Assembly: GCA_035548375.1 (NCBI GenBank)
Contig: DASZTG010000074.1
Coordinates: 7,546 to 71,545, forward strand
Origin: JACQAP01 sp035548375
Lineage (GTDB): Bacteria; Pseudomonadota; Gammaproteobacteria; Burkholderiales; JACQAP01
Length of the DNA: 64,000 nt
Direction: 5' to 3'
Shown here: piece by piece, positions 50,556 through 60,211 of the stretch
How the letters are laid out: the number at the start of each line of letters is the position of its first letter
Numbering within the stretch: the stretch's first letter is position 1
The notes under the pieces: model-generated
Databases searched by the model: none
Seen by the model: the letters and a program-made list of their open reading frames with translations, nothing else
Told to the model about the DNA's origin: nothing
Made by a program: the position numbers and the translations under genes

Positions 50556-52184
50556 GTGGAGGCATTCGATTACGTCATCGTCGGCGCCGGCGCGGCGGGC
50601 TGCCTGCTCGCCAACCGGCTGACGCAAGACGGCCGCACAACGGTTTGCTTGCTCGAGGCCGGACCGCCCGACCGGAATTTCTACATCCACCTGCCGGCCG
50701 GATTTATCAAGGTGGGCTACAACCCGGCCTACACGTGGCCTTTGCGCACGGAACCAAGCGAAGGCACGGCGGGTCGCCGCATCCTGACGACGCAGGGCCG
50801 CACGCTCGGCGGCTCGAGTTCCATCAACGGCTTCAACTACACGCGCGGCCAACCGGCCGACTACGATGCGTGGGCAGCACTGGGCAATCCCGGTTGGAGC
50901 TATGCCGACGTGCTCCCGTACTTCAAGCGCACCGAGCGTCGCATCGGCAAATCCGATGCACGCTATCGCGGCCGCGACGGCCTGCTGCCGATCACCGATT
51001 GCGACTGGCGACATCCGCTTTGCGATGCGTTCATCGAAGGCGCGGCGTCCGCGGGCATTCCGAAGGACTCGGACTACAACGCCGAGCGACAGACCAGCAC
51101 CGGCTACTACCAGCGCTGGATCGAGAACGGCTGGCGCGTGAGCGCGGCGAAGGCCTTCCTGCGACCGGCACTGCATCGCGCGAACCTGGATGTGCGTACC
51201 CATGCGCACGCGACGACGATCCTCATGGAAGGCAAGCGCGCGACCGGCGTCGAGTATGCAAGCGGCGCGAATGCGCCGCGCCGAACGGTCAGCGCACGCA
51301 GGGAAGTCATCCTCACCGCGGGCGCGGCCAACACGCCGAAACTCATGCAGCTCTCGGGCATCGGTGCCGGCGGCCTTCTGGGCGGATTGGGCATAAGCGT
51401 GAAGCACGATTTGCCCGGCGTCGGCGAAAACCTGCGCGATCACATGATGGTGCGCTCGATCGTGCAAGTGAAAGGCGTCGAGACGCTGAACAGCGCGGCA
51501 CGCGGCTGGCGTCTGCTGCGCGAAATCGCGAAGTGGGCATTGAAGCGCCCGAGCATCCTTGCCATCAGTCCATCGGTGGCTTATGCATTCTGCCGCGCGG
51601 ATCTTTCCGACGGCGATCCCGACCTGCAATTCCATTTTTCGCCGGGGAGCTACGCGTCCGGCATCGCCGGCAAGCTGGATGCATTTCCCGGCATGACGCT
51701 TGGCTTCTACCAGTTGCGCCCGACGAGCACGGGGTACGTACGTGCGCGCAGCCGGAATCCGTTCGACGATCCTTTGGTGCAGCCGAACTATCTCTCCACC
51801 GAGGAAGACAGGCGCCTGGTCGTGGCTGCGTTGAAACTTACGCGCCGCTTCCTGCGCACGCCGGCGCTGGCTGCCTATCGCGAGCGCGAAGTCTCGCCGC
51901 CTGAGACTGCAAACAGCGACCAGGAACTGCTCGACTACGCGCGAGGAATCGCCGGCACGGCCTGGCACCTGATGGGCACGTGCAGGATGGGACCCGCGAG
52001 CAATCCAGGCTCCGTCGTCGATTCGCAATTGCGCGTGATCGGGATGCAAGGCTTGCGCGTCGCGGATGCGTCGATCATGCCGACCATGCCGTCCGGCAAC
52101 ACCGGAGCGCCCGTGATGATGATCGCCGAAAAGGCGGCCGACCTGATCCTGGGGCGCCAGCCGCCGCCGGCGGAACGACCGTGA
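50556..52184 (+). CDS. GMC-family FAD alcohol dehydrogenase, copy 1
   Basis: 542 residues starting with GTG at 50556, 25 bases after the previous stop. FAD-binding VIVGAGAAGCLLANRL at the N-terminus, the family signature TLGGSSSINGFNYTRGQPAD, and at the C-terminus the active-site His in AWHLMGTCRMG and Asn in PSGNTGAPVMMIAEKAADL. It resembles choline dehydrogenase/AlkJ-type enzymes that oxidise alcohols to aldehydes with FAD and pass electrons to the chain. The substrate is unknown. It ends in a GTGA overlap with copy 2. Confidence 0.92.
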   Translation: MEAFDYVIVGAGAAGCLLANRLTQDGRTTVCLLEAGPPDRNFYIHLPAGFIKVGYNPAYTWPLRTEPSEGTAGRRILTTQGRTLGGSSSINGFNYTRGQPADYDAWAALGNPGWSYADVLPYFKRTERRIGKSDARYRGRDGLLPITDCDWRHPLCDAFIEGAASAGIPKDSDYNAERQTSTGYYQRWIENGWRVSAAKAFLRPALHRANLDVRTHAHATTILMEGKRATGVEYASGANAPRRTVSARREVILTAGAANTPKLMQLSGIGAGGLLGGLGISVKHDLPGVGENLRDHMMVRSIVQVKGVETLNSAARGWRLLREIAKWALKRPSILAISPSVAYAFCRADLSDGDPDLQFHFSPGSYASGIAGKLDAFPGMTLGFYQLRPTSTGYVRARSRNPFDDPLVQPNYLSTEEDRRLVVAALKLTRRFLRTPALAAYREREVSPPETANSDQELLDYARGIAGTAWHLMGTCRMGPASNPGSVVDSQLRVIGMQGLRVADASIMPTMPSGNTGAPVMMIAEKAADLILGRQPPPAERP

Positions 52185-53815
52185 GTGGCAACGGCGATAC
52201 TTTCGATTACGTCATAGTCGGTGCGGGTGCGGCGGGAGCACTGCTCGCCAACCGGCTGACCGAAGACGGTACGACGACGGCCTGCCTGCTGGAAGCCGGG
52301 CCCGCGGACTGGCATCCGTTTTTCCACCTGCCGGCCGGCTACATCAAAGTGGTGTTCGATCCGGCCTTTACCTTCCCGTTCACGACGGAACCCGGCGAAC
52401 ACACCGGCGGCCGCCGCATACCCATCCCGCAGGGGCGCGTGCTGGGCGGCTCGACATCGATCAACGGTCTCGTATTCAATCGCGGGCAGCGCGAGGATTA
52501 CGACAACTGGGCCGCGCTGGGAAATCGCGGCTGGGTCTTCGACGACGTGCTGCCTTACTTCAAGCGCCTTGAAAATCGCATCGGCGTAGGCGACGACGGT
52601 CTGCGCGGCGGGAAGGGCGAACTGCCGGTCACGGACATCGACTGGAAGCATCCGATCACCGAGGCCTTTATCGCCGGTGCGCAGGGGCTGGGCATCCCGC
52701 GCAACCCGGATTACAACGGCGCATCCCAGGAAGGCGTGGGCTATTTCCAGCGTACCATCCATCGCGGTCGTCGCATGAGCACGGCGGCGACTTTCCTGCG
52801 GGCTGCGAAAGCGCGCCGCAATCTCGACGTGCGCACGCGTGCGCAGGCGACAGCCCTCGTCTTCAACGGCACGCGCGCGACAGGCGTGCGGTATGCGAGG
52901 AATCGAAATTCTCCGATCAGCGAAGTGCGCGCGCGCCGCGAGGTCATCGTGAGCTGCGGCGCGATCAATACGCCGAAGCTCCTGCAGCTTTCCGGCATCG
53001 GGTCCGCCGGCCTGCTGCAGAAGCTGGGCATTCCGGTGCGGGCCGACCTCGCCGGTGTCGGCGCGAACCTGCGCGACCATTTCTCGATTCGCCTGGTGGC
53101 GCGCGTGAAGAACATATCGACCATCAACGAGCTTTCGCGTGGAGCGAGCCTGGCGGGCCAGGTCGCGAGGTGGCTGCTCGGCAAGCCAAGCATCCTTGCG
53201 CTGAGTCCTTCGCTGGTGCATTTTTTCTGCAGGTCAGGCAGCGATGCGAAGACGCCGGATTTGCAGGGCGTGTTCACGCCCGCCAGCTACAAGGAAGGTT
53301 ATGTCGGCATGCTGGACGACTATCCCGGCATGAGTTGCGGCGTCTGGCAGCACCGGCCGCGCAGCACGGGGACCGTGCAGGCGCGATCCCTGGACGCGTT
53401 CGAAGCGCCGGCCGTGCGGGCCAATTACCTGGAAAATCCCTACGATCGCGAAATCCTGCTGCGCGGGATGCGCCTGGCCAGGCGCCTGCTGCATGCGCCG
53501 GAGCTCGCGCGCTTCCAGGGCGGCGAATCGCTGCCCGGTCCTCGTGTGCAAAGCGACGACGAACTGCTCGACTACGTGCACCGCTATGCCGTGTCGTCCT
53601 ATCATCTGAACGGCACGGCGAAGATGGGGCCGCCCGCCGACCCGATGGCGGTCGTGGACGACCAGCTTCGCGTGCGCGGAATGCAGGGACTACGCGTGGT
53701 CGATTCGTCGGTCATGCCGGACATTCCGTCGGCCAACATCGCCGCCGCGACCATGATGATCGCCGAGAAGGCATCCGACATGATTCGCGGCAGGCCTTGC
53801 GCAGGAGAACCATGA
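52181..53815 (+). CDS. GMC-family FAD alcohol dehydrogenase, copy 2
   Basis: 544 residues from the GTG at 52181 overlapping the preceding stop. It is a paralogue of copy 1 in the same order: YVIVGAGAAGALLANRLTED, VLGGSTSINGLVFNRGQRED, His in SSYHLNGTAKMG, Asn in PSANIAAATMMIAEKASDM. The usual GTCRMG is GTAKMG, and the substrate loops differ, so the two copies may act on different alcohols or form a pair. Tandem duplication followed by divergence is likely. It is ATGA-coupled to the CoA-transferase gene. Confidence 0.92.
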   Translation: MSGNGDTFDYVIVGAGAAGALLANRLTEDGTTTACLLEAGPADWHPFFHLPAGYIKVVFDPAFTFPFTTEPGEHTGGRRIPIPQGRVLGGSTSINGLVFNRGQREDYDNWAALGNRGWVFDDVLPYFKRLENRIGVGDDGLRGGKGELPVTDIDWKHPITEAFIAGAQGLGIPRNPDYNGASQEGVGYFQRTIHRGRRMSTAATFLRAAKARRNLDVRTRAQATALVFNGTRATGVRYARNRNSPISEVRARREVIVSCGAINTPKLLQLSGIGSAGLLQKLGIPVRADLAGVGANLRDHFSIRLVARVKNISTINELSRGASLAGQVARWLLGKPSILALSPSLVHFFCRSGSDAKTPDLQGVFTPASYKEGYVGMLDDYPGMSCGVWQHRPRSTGTVQARSLDAFEAPAVRANYLENPYDREILLRGMRLARRLLHAPELARFQGGESLPGPRVQSDDELLDYVHRYAVSSYHLNGTAKMGPPADPMAVVDDQLRVRGMQGLRVVDSSVMPDIPSANIAAATMMIAEKASDMIRGRPCAGEP

Positions 53816-55035
53816 TGGCTTCCGCTCCCCCGCCCGGCGCGCTCGCAGGCGTGCGCGTGATCGAGATGGGCCAGCTCATCGCCGGCCCGTTCTGCGGCAA
53901 GACGCTCGGCGAGTTCGGCGCCGACGTCATCAAGATCGAGCCGCCGGGCGTGGGCGATCCGCTGCGCACCTGGCGCATGGTCAAGGACGGCACCTCGGTC
54001 TGGTGGCAGGTGCAATCGCGCAACAAGCGCTCGGTGGCGATCGACCTGCGGACAAGGGAGGGGCAGGACCTCGCGCGCCAGCTGATCGCGGGAGCGGACG
54101 TGCTGATCGAGAATTTCCGCCCTGGTACCCTGGAGGAGTGGGGCATGGGCTGGGAGGAATTGTCCGCGCTGAATCCCGGGCTCATCATGCTGCGCGTGTC
54201 GGGCTATGGACAGACCGGGCCGTATCGCGATCGTCCGGGCTTCGGCGTGATCGGCGAGGCCATGGGCGGACTGCGACACCTGACCGCCGAACCGGGCCGC
54301 GTGCCGGTGCGCACCGGTGTGTCGATCGGCGACACGCTCGCCGCGTTGCATGGCGCGCTGGGTGTCGTCATGGCGCTCTACCATCGCAAATCCAACGGCG
54401 GCAAGGGCCAGCAGATCGACGTCGCGCTCAACGAGGCCGTGTTCAACGTCATGGAAAGTTTGATACCGGAGTACAGCGCGTTCGGCGCCGTGCGCGAGCC
54501 TTCGGGCAGTTCGCTGCCCGGCATCGCGCCGACCAACGCCTACGCCTGCAAGGACGGCTACGTGCTGATCGCAGGCAACGGCGACAGCATTTTCAAGCGG
54601 CTGATGACGGCAATCGGCCGCAGCGACCTGGCGGCGGCGCCCGACCTCGCGAGCAATGCCGGGCGCGTGGCGCGCGTCGCCGAGATCGACGGCGCGATCG
54701 GATCCTGGGCAGCGACCCGCACGGTTGCCGAAGTCCTTCCCGTCATGGATGCCGCACGAGTACCAGCCGGGCGCATCTACACGGCGAAGGACATTTCGGA
54801 GGACCCGCACTACCGCGCGCGCGACATGATCCTGCGGCAGACGACGCGCGAAGGCTACGAGCTCGACGTGCCGGGCATCGTGCCGAAGATGTCGCAGACG
54901 CCGGGATCGGTGCGATTCCCCGCGCCCCGGCTGGGCGAGGATACGGAAAAAGTCCTGCGGGAAATCGGCGTGACGGATGCGCAGGTCGCGGCGTTGAAGG
55001 AGAAGGGCATCATCTTCACGGGCGAACCGAAATGA
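53812..55035 (+). CDS. CaiB/BaiF family CoA-transferase 1 (class III)
   Basis: 407 residues from the ATG at 53812, which overlaps the GMC stop. The long open frame upstream is antisense or out of phase. The fold is marked by VRVIEMGQLIAGPFCGKTL, FGADVIKIEPPGVGDPLR, the ENFRPGTLEEWG loop, and SGYGQTGPYRDRPGFG; a catalytic Asp is expected near the SIGDTLAALHGALG helix. Class III CoA-transferases move CoA between carboxylic acids such as succinate, citramalate, mesaconate or carnitine. The substrate is open. It most likely activates the acid made by the dehydrogenases. Confidence 0.92.
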   Translation: MMASAPPPGALAGVRVIEMGQLIAGPFCGKTLGEFGADVIKIEPPGVGDPLRTWRMVKDGTSVWWQVQSRNKRSVAIDLRTREGQDLARQLIAGADVLIENFRPGTLEEWGMGWEELSALNPGLIMLRVSGYGQTGPYRDRPGFGVIGEAMGGLRHLTAEPGRVPVRTGVSIGDTLAALHGALGVVMALYHRKSNGGKGQQIDVALNEAVFNVMESLIPEYSAFGAVREPSGSSLPGIAPTNAYACKDGYVLIAGNGDSIFKRLMTAIGRSDLAAAPDLASNAGRVARVAEIDGAIGSWAATRTVAEVLPVMDAARVPAGRIYTAKDISEDPHYRARDMILRQTTREGYELDVPGIVPKMSQTPGSVRFPAPRLGEDTEKVLREIGVTDAQVAALKEKGIIFTGEPK

Positions 55036-55091
55036 ATGTGCGAGCAGCGCCGCGGTGTCGCGATGAATAACCGGACCAGGCGCTGACGCGC

Positions 55092-55991
55092 ATGCTGCCC
55101 GACCTCGTCTCGCTCGCCCTGTTCGTGCGCGTCGCGGAGACGCGCAGCATCACGCGCGCGGCGGAGGCGAGCCACATCGCGCTCGCGGCGGCGAGCCGGC
55201 GCATGAGCCTGCTGGAACACCAGTACGGCGTGAAGTTGCTGACACGCACGGCGCGCGGCGCGGAACTCACGCCGGCCGGCAAGGCGCTGCTGCATCGCGC
55301 GCGCCAAATCCTGGGACAGGTCGACTTGCTGAAGTCCGACCTGTCCGAATACGCCTCCGGTGGCAAGGGCCACATCCGCATACAGGCAAGCGCCTCCGCG
55401 ATTTCCCAGTTCCTGCCCGCCGACCTCGCGACGTTTTCCGCGCAGGCACCCGAAGTCGTGCTCGCGCTGGAGGAGCGCTTCAGCGGCGAGATCGTGCAGG
55501 CGCTGCGCGAAGGCGCGACCGACATTGGCGTGATCATGGAGGGCACGCCGATGGAGGGCCTGCAGTCGTTCGACTACGAGACCGACCAGCTCGTCGCGGT
55601 GGTGCCGCGCAAGCATCCGCTGCGCAGCCGCAGCGTCGTCTTTTCTTCGTTGCTCGACTACGATTTCGTCGGGCTGGAGGGCGCCACCGCGATCACGCGC
55701 CTGCTGGTCGACCAGGCCGCCGTTGCGCGCAAGCCCCTGCGCGCGCGCATCCTGGTCCACAGCTTCGCGGCCTTGTGCAAGATGATCGAGGCCGGCCTGG
55801 GCGTGGGGGTCATGCCGGAAGGCGCGGCCAGGCCTTTCGTTGCTGCTAAGCAACTGCGCGTCGTCGCCTTGAGCGATCCGTGGGCAAAACGGCGCATGTA
55901 CGTCTGCGTTCGCGACTACGAATCCCTGCCCGTGATCGCCCGCAAGCTGGTCGATCATTTGCGCCGCACAAAATCCGCCGCCACTTCCTGA
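55092..55991 (+). CDS. LysR-family transcriptional regulator
   Basis: 299 residues. The N-terminal winged helix-turn-helix (about 1-62) reads LALFVRVAETRSITRAAEAS and LAAASRRMSLLEHQYGVKLL; the rest is the periplasmic-binding-protein-like effector domain, with GHIRIQASASAISQFLPADL and MIEAGLGVGVMPEGAARPF. It is on the same strand as, and 56 bases after, the CoA-transferase gene, and 210 bases before the transport operon. It could control both. The gap 55992-56201 holds the promoter of the transport operon. Confidence 0.92.
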   Translation: MLPDLVSLALFVRVAETRSITRAAEASHIALAAASRRMSLLEHQYGVKLLTRTARGAELTPAGKALLHRARQILGQVDLLKSDLSEYASGGKGHIRIQASASAISQFLPADLATFSAQAPEVVLALEERFSGEIVQALREGATDIGVIMEGTPMEGLQSFDYETDQLVAVVPRKHPLRSRSVVFSSLLDYDFVGLEGATAITRLLVDQAAVARKPLRARILVHSFAALCKMIEAGLGVGVMPEGAARPFVAAKQLRVVALSDPWAKRRMYVCVRDYESLPVIARKLVDHLRRTKSAATS

Positions 55992-56201
55992 CGGCACGAG
56001 ACTTCGCCGCCCGCGAAGTCCGCATTGACGGATTGCGCATTCCGGCTAACACTGCGTTTGCCCAAGCTAGGAAACTTATCTGCGGCGCCCTGACGCCGCG
56101 CCCCCAACCGACCGGCACGAGAACCGGTCGATGGAAACGACCAGCCACCGCGGACGCCGAATGCCGCATCGACAGAAGTGGCCCAACAACGAGGAGGAAC
56201 C

Positions 56202-57467
56202 GTGTCTGAAAAGCCAACACCGCTTCGCAAACGCCGCGGCTTCATCAAGGCCGCCGGCGCCCTGACCGCAGCCTCGGGTCTCGGATTTCCGTTCATCTCC
56301 CGCGCGGAGGACAAGCCCATTCGCGTGGGCGTGCCGACGATCCTGTCCGGCCGGGTCGCCCAGCTCGGCATCTCGTCGACGAACGCGATCCAGGTCGAGG
56401 TCGACAAGTTCAACGCCGCCGGCGGCCTCAACGGCCGCAAGATCGAGATCATCAAGCGCGACTCCAAGGGCAAGCCCGACGAGGCCGCGAACAACGCGCG
56501 CCAGCTCGTCAACAGCGACGGCTGCGAAATCATCATCAATGCCGAATCGTCGGCCGGCGCCTTCGCCGTGCAGGAAGTCATTCGCGAGCTGAAGGTGCTT
56601 TGCATCCACACCTGCTCGGAAACGTCGGCTTTGTCGGCCGACCCGAAGATCCGCGTACCCACCGCGTTCCGCGCATGCCGCCAGGGCATTCATGACGCCA
56701 TCGTGAGCGCCGCCTATGCCGGAAACGTCGCCAAGGCGAAAGGCTTGAAAACCTGGATGAGCTGCTCGCCGGACTACGCTTACGGCCGCGACAACACCGG
56801 ACTGTTCATCGAGTACCTGAAGAAATTCCATCCCGAGGTCGAGGTGGTCGGCGAAACCTGGCCCAAGCTGTTCCAGGCGGATTACACCGAGAACATCACC
56901 AAGATCCTGCAGGTGAAGCCGCAGGCGCTGTATTCCGCATTGTGGGCCGGCGACCTGGTGTCCTTCATCGACCAATCCGCGATCTACGACCTGTTCTCGC
57001 AAACGTCGCTGTTCGCGATCAACATGGCCGACTACACGACGCTCACCGCGGTGAAGAGCCTGCCAGAGGGCATCCACTCGGCGACGCGCTACCTGAAAAC
57101 CTACCCGGCGAGCGCCGAGAACGCGGCCTGGGGCGACGGCTACAAGGCGAAGTTCGGCGACTATCCGACCAACTGGTCCTGGGAGAATGCGCTGGCGGTG
57201 AATTTCCTGACCACCGCGCTGAAGAAAACCAACTCGACCGACGGCACCAAGCTCGCCGATGCGATCCGCGGCATGAAGATCAAGTCACCCTTCGGCGCCG
57301 ACGGCAGCATCACCATGCGCGCGGACGACCAGACCGTGATCGGCTACGCGCTCGGGTGGGGGACCACCATTCCGAAGGAACCCTACGTGCCCAAAATTAC
57401 GCCGGGCGACTGGAAGTCCATCCTCGAGCATGAGGCGGAGTGGAAGAAGAAAATGGGCTTCGCGTAA
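56202..57467 (+). CDS. Branched-chain-type ABC transporter substrate-binding protein with Tat signal
   Basis: 421 residues from the GTG at 56202, with GAGGAGGAACC as ribosome binding site; the longer frame would disturb the signal. The N-terminus has a twin-arginine-like signal LRKRRGFIKAAGALTAASG. The mature part is a Peripla_BP_6-type binding protein: IRVGVPTILSGRVAQLGIS, GLNGRKIEIIKRDSKGKPDE, GAFAVQEVIREL, then TEVVGETWPK-like sequence. Such proteins bind amino acids, amides or aromatic acids. It leads the complete operon of permeases and ATPases that follows. Confidence 0.92.
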   Translation: MSEKPTPLRKRRGFIKAAGALTAASGLGFPFISRAEDKPIRVGVPTILSGRVAQLGISSTNAIQVEVDKFNAAGGLNGRKIEIIKRDSKGKPDEAANNARQLVNSDGCEIIINAESSAGAFAVQEVIRELKVLCIHTCSETSALSADPKIRVPTAFRACRQGIHDAIVSAAYAGNVAKAKGLKTWMSCSPDYAYGRDNTGLFIEYLKKFHPEVEVVGETWPKLFQADYTENITKILQVKPQALYSALWAGDLVSFIDQSAIYDLFSQTSLFAINMADYTTLTAVKSLPEGIHSATRYLKTYPASAENAAWGDGYKAKFGDYPTNWSWENALAVNFLTTALKKTNSTDGTKLADAIRGMKIKSPFGADGSITMRADDQTVIGYALGWGTTIPKEPYVPKITPGDWKSILEHEAEWKKKMGFA

Positions 57468-57560
57468 GCGCGAGCCCGAGAAAGTAACGTCGCGGCGCCT
57501 GGTTGGTCCAAAAATCCGGCGCGCCGCGACGCCCTCGATTCGTTTCCCCCGGGGCAGACC

Positions 57561-58460
57561 TTGGATTTCCAGGCACTCGTTTCGTGCTTCTCGTCGGCGT
57601 CCTGCGTCGTCACGCAGACCACCGGCGGCCTGATCAGCGGCATGCTGCTGTTCCTGGTCGCGGCCGGCCTGTCGCTGATCTTCGGCACCTTGAAGGTCAC
57701 GAACTTCATGCACGGCTCGCTGTACATGCTCGGTGCGTACTTCGCCTACACGCTCTACAACCTGACCGGCAGCTACACGATCGCGGTGGTCGGCGCGGCA
57801 CTGGGCGTGGGCCTGTTCGCCCTGATCTTCGAGCGCTTCTTCATGAGCCGGGTCTACAACGCCGACGTGCTCATGCAACTGCTGGTGTGCTACGGCTTCA
57901 TCCTGATCCTGGACGACGCGGTCAAGATCATCTGGGGACCGGAATTCCTGTCGATGGGCATGCCGGCCGCGTTTAAGCGTCCGCCCATCCTGTTGGCCGG
58001 CGGGGTGCTGCCGGTCTTTTATCTTTTCCTGATCGCGATCACGCTGGCTGTCGCCGGCGCGCTCGCTTTCGTGCTGACCAAGACGCGCGCCGGCAAGATC
58101 GTGCGTGCCGCGGCGATCAACCCGACCATGACCTCCGCGCTCGGCATCAACACGGCACTGGTGTTCGGCGGCGTGTTCGCGCTCGGAGGGCTGCTCGCGG
58201 GCCTGGCTGGTGCGCTTGCCGTCCCGGTGCGCTCCATGGTGGCGGGAATGGGGTTCTCGATCCTGATCGAATCCTTCATCGTCACCGTCATCGGCGGCAT
58301 GGGTTCGGTTGCCGGCGCGCTGGTCGGCGCATTGCTGATCGGGCTCGTGCGCAGTTTCGGCACGATTGGCTTTCCGCTGTTCACCGAAGGCATCATGTTC
58401 CTGTTCATGACGGCGGTGCTGATCGCCAAGCCGAGCGGCTTGTTCGGCAAGGATCGCTAG
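57561..58460 (+). CDS. LivH-type ABC transporter permease
   Basis: 299 residues with eight or nine membrane helices. TTG at 57561 is taken as start, though a downstream GTG cannot be excluded, since the ribosome binding site is weak. LIFGTLKVTNFMHGSLYMLG and the EAA-like loop ARAAAINPTMTSALGIN-type sequence (RAAAINPTMTSALGINTALV here) identify it as the LivH component of branched-chain/HAAT transporters, and IGGMGSVAGALVGALLIG near the end is usual. It works with LivM and the two ATPases in the inner membrane. The 93-base gap before it has no visible feature. Confidence 0.9.
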   Translation: MDFQALVSCFSSASCVVTQTTGGLISGMLLFLVAAGLSLIFGTLKVTNFMHGSLYMLGAYFAYTLYNLTGSYTIAVVGAALGVGLFALIFERFFMSRVYNADVLMQLLVCYGFILILDDAVKIIWGPEFLSMGMPAAFKRPPILLAGGVLPVFYLFLIAITLAVAGALAFVLTKTRAGKIVRAAAINPTMTSALGINTALVFGGVFALGGLLAGLAGALAVPVRSMVAGMGFSILIESFIVTVIGGMGSVAGALVGALLIGLVRSFGTIGFPLFTEGIMFLFMTAVLIAKPSGLFGKDR

Positions 58461-58461
58461 C

Positions 58462-59454
58462 ATGATGAAATCGACCTTTGCCCGCGATGCCTTGATCGCC
58501 GTCGTCGCGTTTGCCGTGCTGGCGGCGTTGCCGGTGCTGTTCCCGGCGAAGGCCTTGTCCGATTTCGTGATCCGCCTGTCGGCGTTCGCCGTGTTCGCGA
58601 CCTCGCTGAACCTTCTGGTCGGCTACGGCGGCATGGTGTCCTTCGGTCACGGGCTGTTCTACGGCCTCGGGGCCTACAGCTTTGCGCTGCTGATGCAGAA
58701 GGCCGGCACCTCGATTCCGGTTGCGTTTGCGGCTACGATCCTGATCAACGCGGCGGTGGCCGCGGTCGTCGGCGCGATTTGCATCCGGCTCAAGGAAATT
58801 TATTTTTCCTTCCTCACGCTCGCCTTCCAGATGCTGCTGCATAGCTGCATCATCGCCTGGACCTCGGTGACCGGCGGCGACCAGGGCCTGACCGGCGGCA
58901 TCCCGCGGCCCGAATTCCTGGGCATCAACCTGGCGGAGCCGCGCCAGCTTTACCTGTTCTGCTGCGTCGTGCTGCTGGTTTCCCTGCTGATCATGCGCCA
59001 CCTCGTGCAATCGCCGTTCGGCTTCACCTTGCGCATGATCCGCGACAATCCGCGGCGCGCCGGCTTCCTCGGCATCCGCGTCTGGCGCATCCGCTTGCTG
59101 GCGTTTGTCGTCGCGGGCATCTTCGGCGGCATCGGCGGCCTGCTCATGAGCCTGTTCGTCTCCAGCGCCTATCCGGACTTTGCGTACTGGACGATTTCCG
59201 GCGAAGCCGTGTTCATGATCCTGCTCGGCGGCATGACCGTGTTCCTCGGTCCGTTGGTCGGTGCCGGCGTGCTGTTGATCCTGAACGACATGGTGACGAA
59301 ATTCACCGAGCACTACAGCCTGGTGCTCGGCATCGTGATCCTGTGCTTCGCGCTCGGGTTGCGCAAGGGATTGCTCGGATTTGCCATGGACGTCTGGCAG
59401 CGTCGCGCCGGCAGGAAGGTCATTGCGACGGCTGCGCAAGCAGGAAAGCCCTGA
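58462..59454 (+). CDS. LivM-type ABC transporter permease
   Basis: 330 residues with about ten membrane helices. LNLLVGYGGMVSFGHGLFYG is the LivM signature, and the EAA loop is RMIRDNPRRAGFLGIRVWRI. It pairs with the preceding LivH-type permease, whose stop lies one base before its ATG. The C-terminus is basic (WQRRAGRKVIATAAQ) and cytoplasmic. The ATPase gene starts one base after its stop. Transported substrate is not evident from sequence. Confidence 0.92.
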   Translation: MMKSTFARDALIAVVAFAVLAALPVLFPAKALSDFVIRLSAFAVFATSLNLLVGYGGMVSFGHGLFYGLGAYSFALLMQKAGTSIPVAFAATILINAAVAAVVGAICIRLKEIYFSFLTLAFQMLLHSCIIAWTSVTGGDQGLTGGIPRPEFLGINLAEPRQLYLFCCVVLLVSLLIMRHLVQSPFGFTLRMIRDNPRRAGFLGIRVWRIRLLAFVVAGIFGGIGGLLMSLFVSSAYPDFAYWTISGEAVFMILLGGMTVFLGPLVGAGVLLILNDMVTKFTEHYSLVLGIVILCFALGLRKGLLGFAMDVWQRRAGRKVIATAAQAGKP

Positions 59455-59455
59455 C

Positions 59456-60211
59456 ATGCTGGCCATCGAGAAACTGCACAAGTCCTTCGGCGGCGTCGGC
59501 GCCATGAACGGCGTCAGCCTCGATTTCGCGGAAGGATCGCTGACCGCGGTGATCGGCCCGAACGGCGCGGGCAAGACGACGTTCTTCAATCTGATTACCG
59601 GTGCCTTTCGTCCCGATTCCGGAAAAATCCTGCTCGCGGGCGAAGACATCGCGGGGCTCGCCGCGCCCGATATCGTCAAGAAAGGAGTCGGCCGGGCATT
59701 CCAGATCGCCAGCATTTTTCCGTCATTCACGGTGCGCGACGCGGTGCGCGGCGCGGTGCATGCGCACCTGGGCCATCACGCCAGGCTCAGGCAGCGCTTT
59801 CCCCTTGCGCAAGTCGAGCCGAGGGTCGACGAAGTGCTGGACCTGGTGGGCCTCGCGGCCAGGGGCGGCGTGCAATCGGGCTACCTGTCGCACGGCGAGC
59901 AGAAGCTGCTGGATATCGCGCTGGCGCTGGCGCTCGAGCCGCGCGTGCTGCTGCTCGACGAGCCCACCGCCGGCATGGGCACGGAAGAACGCTGGCAGAT
60001 GATCGAGACCGTGCACAAGCTCTGGGAACGCAAGAAGCTGACCCTGATCTTCATCGAGCACGACATGGACATCGTCTTCAAGTACGCGCAAACGATACGC
60101 GTGCTGAGCTACGGCACCGTGCTGGCCGAGGGCACGCCGAGCGAAGTGCGCAACCACCCGAAGGTCATCGAGGCCTATCTCGGCGCGCATTTCGAAGAGG
60201 GACGGGCATGA
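59456..60211 (+). CDS. LivG-type ABC transporter ATPase
   Basis: 251 residues from the ATG at 59456. Walker A is IGPNGAGKTTFFNLITG, the signature YLSHGEQKLLDIAL has His in place of the second Gly of LSGGQ (usual in LivG proteins), Walker B is VLLLDEPTAGM, and the switch His is in FIEHDMDIVF. The C-terminal GTPSEVRNHPKVIEAYLG is typical of LivG. It powers uptake with the LivF-type partner, whose start it overlaps by ATGA. Confidence 0.93.
   Translation: MLAIEKLHKSFGGVGAMNGVSLDFAEGSLTAVIGPNGAGKTTFFNLITGAFRPDSGKILLAGEDIAGLAAPDIVKKGVGRAFQIASIFPSFTVRDAVRGAVHAHLGHHARLRQRFPLAQVEPRVDEVLDLVGLAARGGVQSGYLSHGEQKLLDIALALALEPRVLLLDEPTAGMGTEERWQMIETVHKLWERKKLTLIFIEHDMDIVFKYAQTIRVLSYGTVLAEGTPSEVRNHPKVIEAYLGAHFEEGRA

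Noticed and set aside
51980..52180. Upstream extension of the second GMC gene
   Set aside because: It overlaps the 3' end of the first GMC gene; the GTG at 52181 directly before the FAD motif fits family length.
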